Assembly: GCA_021815005.1 (NCBI GenBank)
Contig: JAKAHL010000109.1
Span: 1 to 6,743 of the forward strand
DNA: 6,743 bases
Source of the DNA: Chloroflexota bacterium
GTDB lineage: Bacteria > Chloroflexota > Limnocylindria > Limnocylindrales > CSP1-4
Direction of reading: 5' to 3'
Positions within the stretch are counted from its first letter, which is position 1, and the number at the start of each line of letters is the position of its first letter. The position numbers and the translations under genes are program-made. This document shows positions 5,809-6,743 of this stretch, piece by piece. The notes under the pieces were generated by a model that saw nothing but the letters and a program-made list of their open reading frames with translations, did not search any database and was not told the DNA's origin.

Positions 5809-5814
5809 GGAGGG
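5809..5814 (+). promoter_or_regulatory. Ribosome binding site deciding the acyltransferase start
   Basis: GGAGGG ends 4 nt before the GTG at 5819. An in-frame TGA lies at 5789-5791, and this GTG is the first start codon after it, so stop, ribosome site and start codon agree on the N-terminus. Confidence 0.7.
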
Positions 5815-5818
5815 CGGC

Positions 5819-6743
5819 GTGCACACACTCTGGCCCAGGGGGGAGGCACGAGCCGAGGGCCAGGGTCCGGCCCCCGGGCCGCCGAGGCGAGCCGCGGGCC
5901 CCCGTACCGACGCGGCCGACTTCCGGCCCGACATCGAGGGGCTGCGCGGCCTCGCCATCCTGCTCGTCGTGGCCTACCACGCCGGCCTGCCGCTCCCGGG
6001 CGGCTTCGTGGGCGTGGACGTGTTCTTCGTCCTGTCCGGGTTCCTGATCACGGGCCTCCTGGTCCGCGAGCGCGAGCGGAACGGCCGGATCAGCCTGCCG
6101 GCGTTCTACGCGCGCCGCGCCCGCCGCATCCTGCCCGCCGCCGCGGTGACCATCGCGGTCACCGCGTGCGCCATGCCGTTCTTCGTCTCCCCGCTGGACC
6201 TGTCCCGCTTCAGCGGCGATGGCATCGCCTCCGCGCTCTCGTTCGTCAACGTCCGGTTCGCCGCGGGCGACCTGGACTACTTCGCCCCGAACGGCGCGCT
6301 CTCGCCGTTCCGCCAGTTCTGGTCGCTCGCGGTGGAGGAGCAGTTCTACCTGCTGTGGCCGGCGCTCCTGATCGCGGCGACGTGGCGCGGCACCCCGCGC
6401 CGGGTGGCGGGCGCCGCGATCGCCGCCGTCCTCGTCGCGTCGCTGGTCGCCTGCGTGCAGGTCGGGCAGATCGCGGGCCCGCTCGCGTTCTACCTCCTGC
6501 CGACCCGCGCCTGGCAGCTGGCCGCGGGCGGCCTGCTCGCCATCGCCAGCCCGCAGGTCAGCCGCCTGCCCGGCCGCCTCGCCGCGGCGCTGGGGTGGGC
6601 GGCCGTGCCGGCGCTCACCTTCGCGGCGCTGCGCTTCGACGCGAGCCTGTCCTACCCGGGCCTGTACGCGCTGCTCCCCACCGCGGCGGCGGCGGCGCTC
6701 GTGGCGAGCGGGGACCGCCGCGGGTCGCCGGGGGCGGTGCTGC
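5819..6743 (+). CDS. Membrane acyltransferase 3 (OafA/YrhL-like), partial, runs off the window
   Basis: The first 308 residues of an integral membrane O-acyltransferase; the 3' end lies beyond the window. After a Pro/Arg/Gly-rich cytoplasmic leader of about 35 residues comes the family signature: RPDIEGLRGLA at 36-46, the R43-x10-H54 pair that carries the presumed catalytic histidine (AYHAG), then FVGVDVFFVLSGFLITG at 63-79. FYARRARRILPA (96-107) and QFWSLAVEEQFYLLWP (166-181) are the next conserved blocks. Further hydrophobic helices follow around 107-123, 180-188, 198-216, 222-243 and 255-271. Family knowledge: such proteins move acetyl or other acyl groups onto sugars of surface polysaccharides, peptidoglycan or glycolipids, sometimes with a C-terminal SGNH domain that would be outside this window. 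The substrate cannot be inferred. The gene is divergent from the M23 peptidase, with 184 bp between the two start codons, so shared control is possible. Confidence 0.93.
   Translation, partial: MHTLWPRGEARAEGQGPAPGPPRRAAGPRTDAADFRPDIEGLRGLAILLVVAYHAGLPLPGGFVGVDVFFVLSGFLITGLLVRERERNGRISLPAFYARRARRILPAAAVTIAVTACAMPFFVSPLDLSRFSGDGIASALSFVNVRFAAGDLDYFAPNGALSPFRQFWSLAVEEQFYLLWPALLIAATWRGTPRRVAGAAIAAVLVASLVACVQVGQIAGPLAFYLLPTRAWQLAAGGLLAIASPQVSRLPGRLAAALGWAAVPALTFAALRFDASLSYPGLYALLPTAAAAALVASGDRRGSPGAVL

Noticed and set aside
6142..6166. A perfect 10-bp inverted repeat (CGCGGTGACC / GGTCACCGCG, 5-nt spacer) inside the acyltransferase gene.
   Set aside because: It encodes the hydrophobic repeat-like stretch AVTIAVTA, and the symmetry follows from those Val-Thr codons. 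A rough estimate gives a fair chance of one such repeat per window of this size and composition.
1..6743. Defence island, mobile element, CRISPR array, tRNA or rRNA.
   Set aside because: The WYL and HD genes prompted this check, but I see no nuclease, helicase, transposase, integrase, spaced repeats, terminal inverted repeats or tRNA-like cloverleaf anywhere in the window.

Overview
This 6.7 kb window is very G+C-rich, with G or C in most third codon positions. It carries six protein-coding genes packed with short gaps or overlaps. The mix of a WYL regulator, a CAP/SCP protein, a SAMHD1-like HD protein, an M23 peptidase with a single signal anchor, and an OafA-like acyltransferase, together with GTG starts, fits a high-GC free-living bacterium. 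I lean towards Chloroflexota (Limnocylindria-like) or Actinomycetota. This is an inference from style and gene content; the window contains no rRNA, tRNA or other taxonomic marker. I see no mobile element, CRISPR array or phage gene.

Layout: (1) 63-1244 (+) encodes an unrecognised five-helix membrane protein with a roughly 230-residue extracellular domain. (2) 1266-2279 (+), 21 bp downstream, encodes a complete HTH-WYL-WCX transcription regulator, probably in the same operon. (3) 2379-3242 (+) encodes a secreted CAP-domain protein with a C-terminal fibronectin-III-like domain. (4) 3209-4669 (+) overlaps its end and encodes an HD phosphohydrolase in which nearly every known SAMHD1-type active-site residue can be lined up. 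(5) 4723-5634 (-) converges on it and encodes a membrane-anchored M23 metallopeptidase. (6) 5819 to the window edge (+) is divergent from the peptidase and encodes the N-terminal part of a membrane acyltransferase 3 (OafA-like) protein.

Three of the six products (CAP-Fn3, M23, acyltransferase) act at or outside the membrane, and the first gene exposes a large outer domain, so the theme is the cell envelope. The WYL regulator and the HD hydrolase are the intracellular members; their link to the rest is only positional. No gene-free stretch exceeds 300 bp. The longest, 5635-5818 between the divergent genes, holds three back-to-back perfect short inverted repeats and is the most structured non-coding DNA here.

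I did not find a convincing new biological system. The items most worth a second look are the membrane-protein/WYL pair, the two cysteines flanking the M23 active site, the tandem hairpins at 5651-5728, and -10-like hexamers placed exactly 6 nt before two start codons, which suggest leaderless transcripts.
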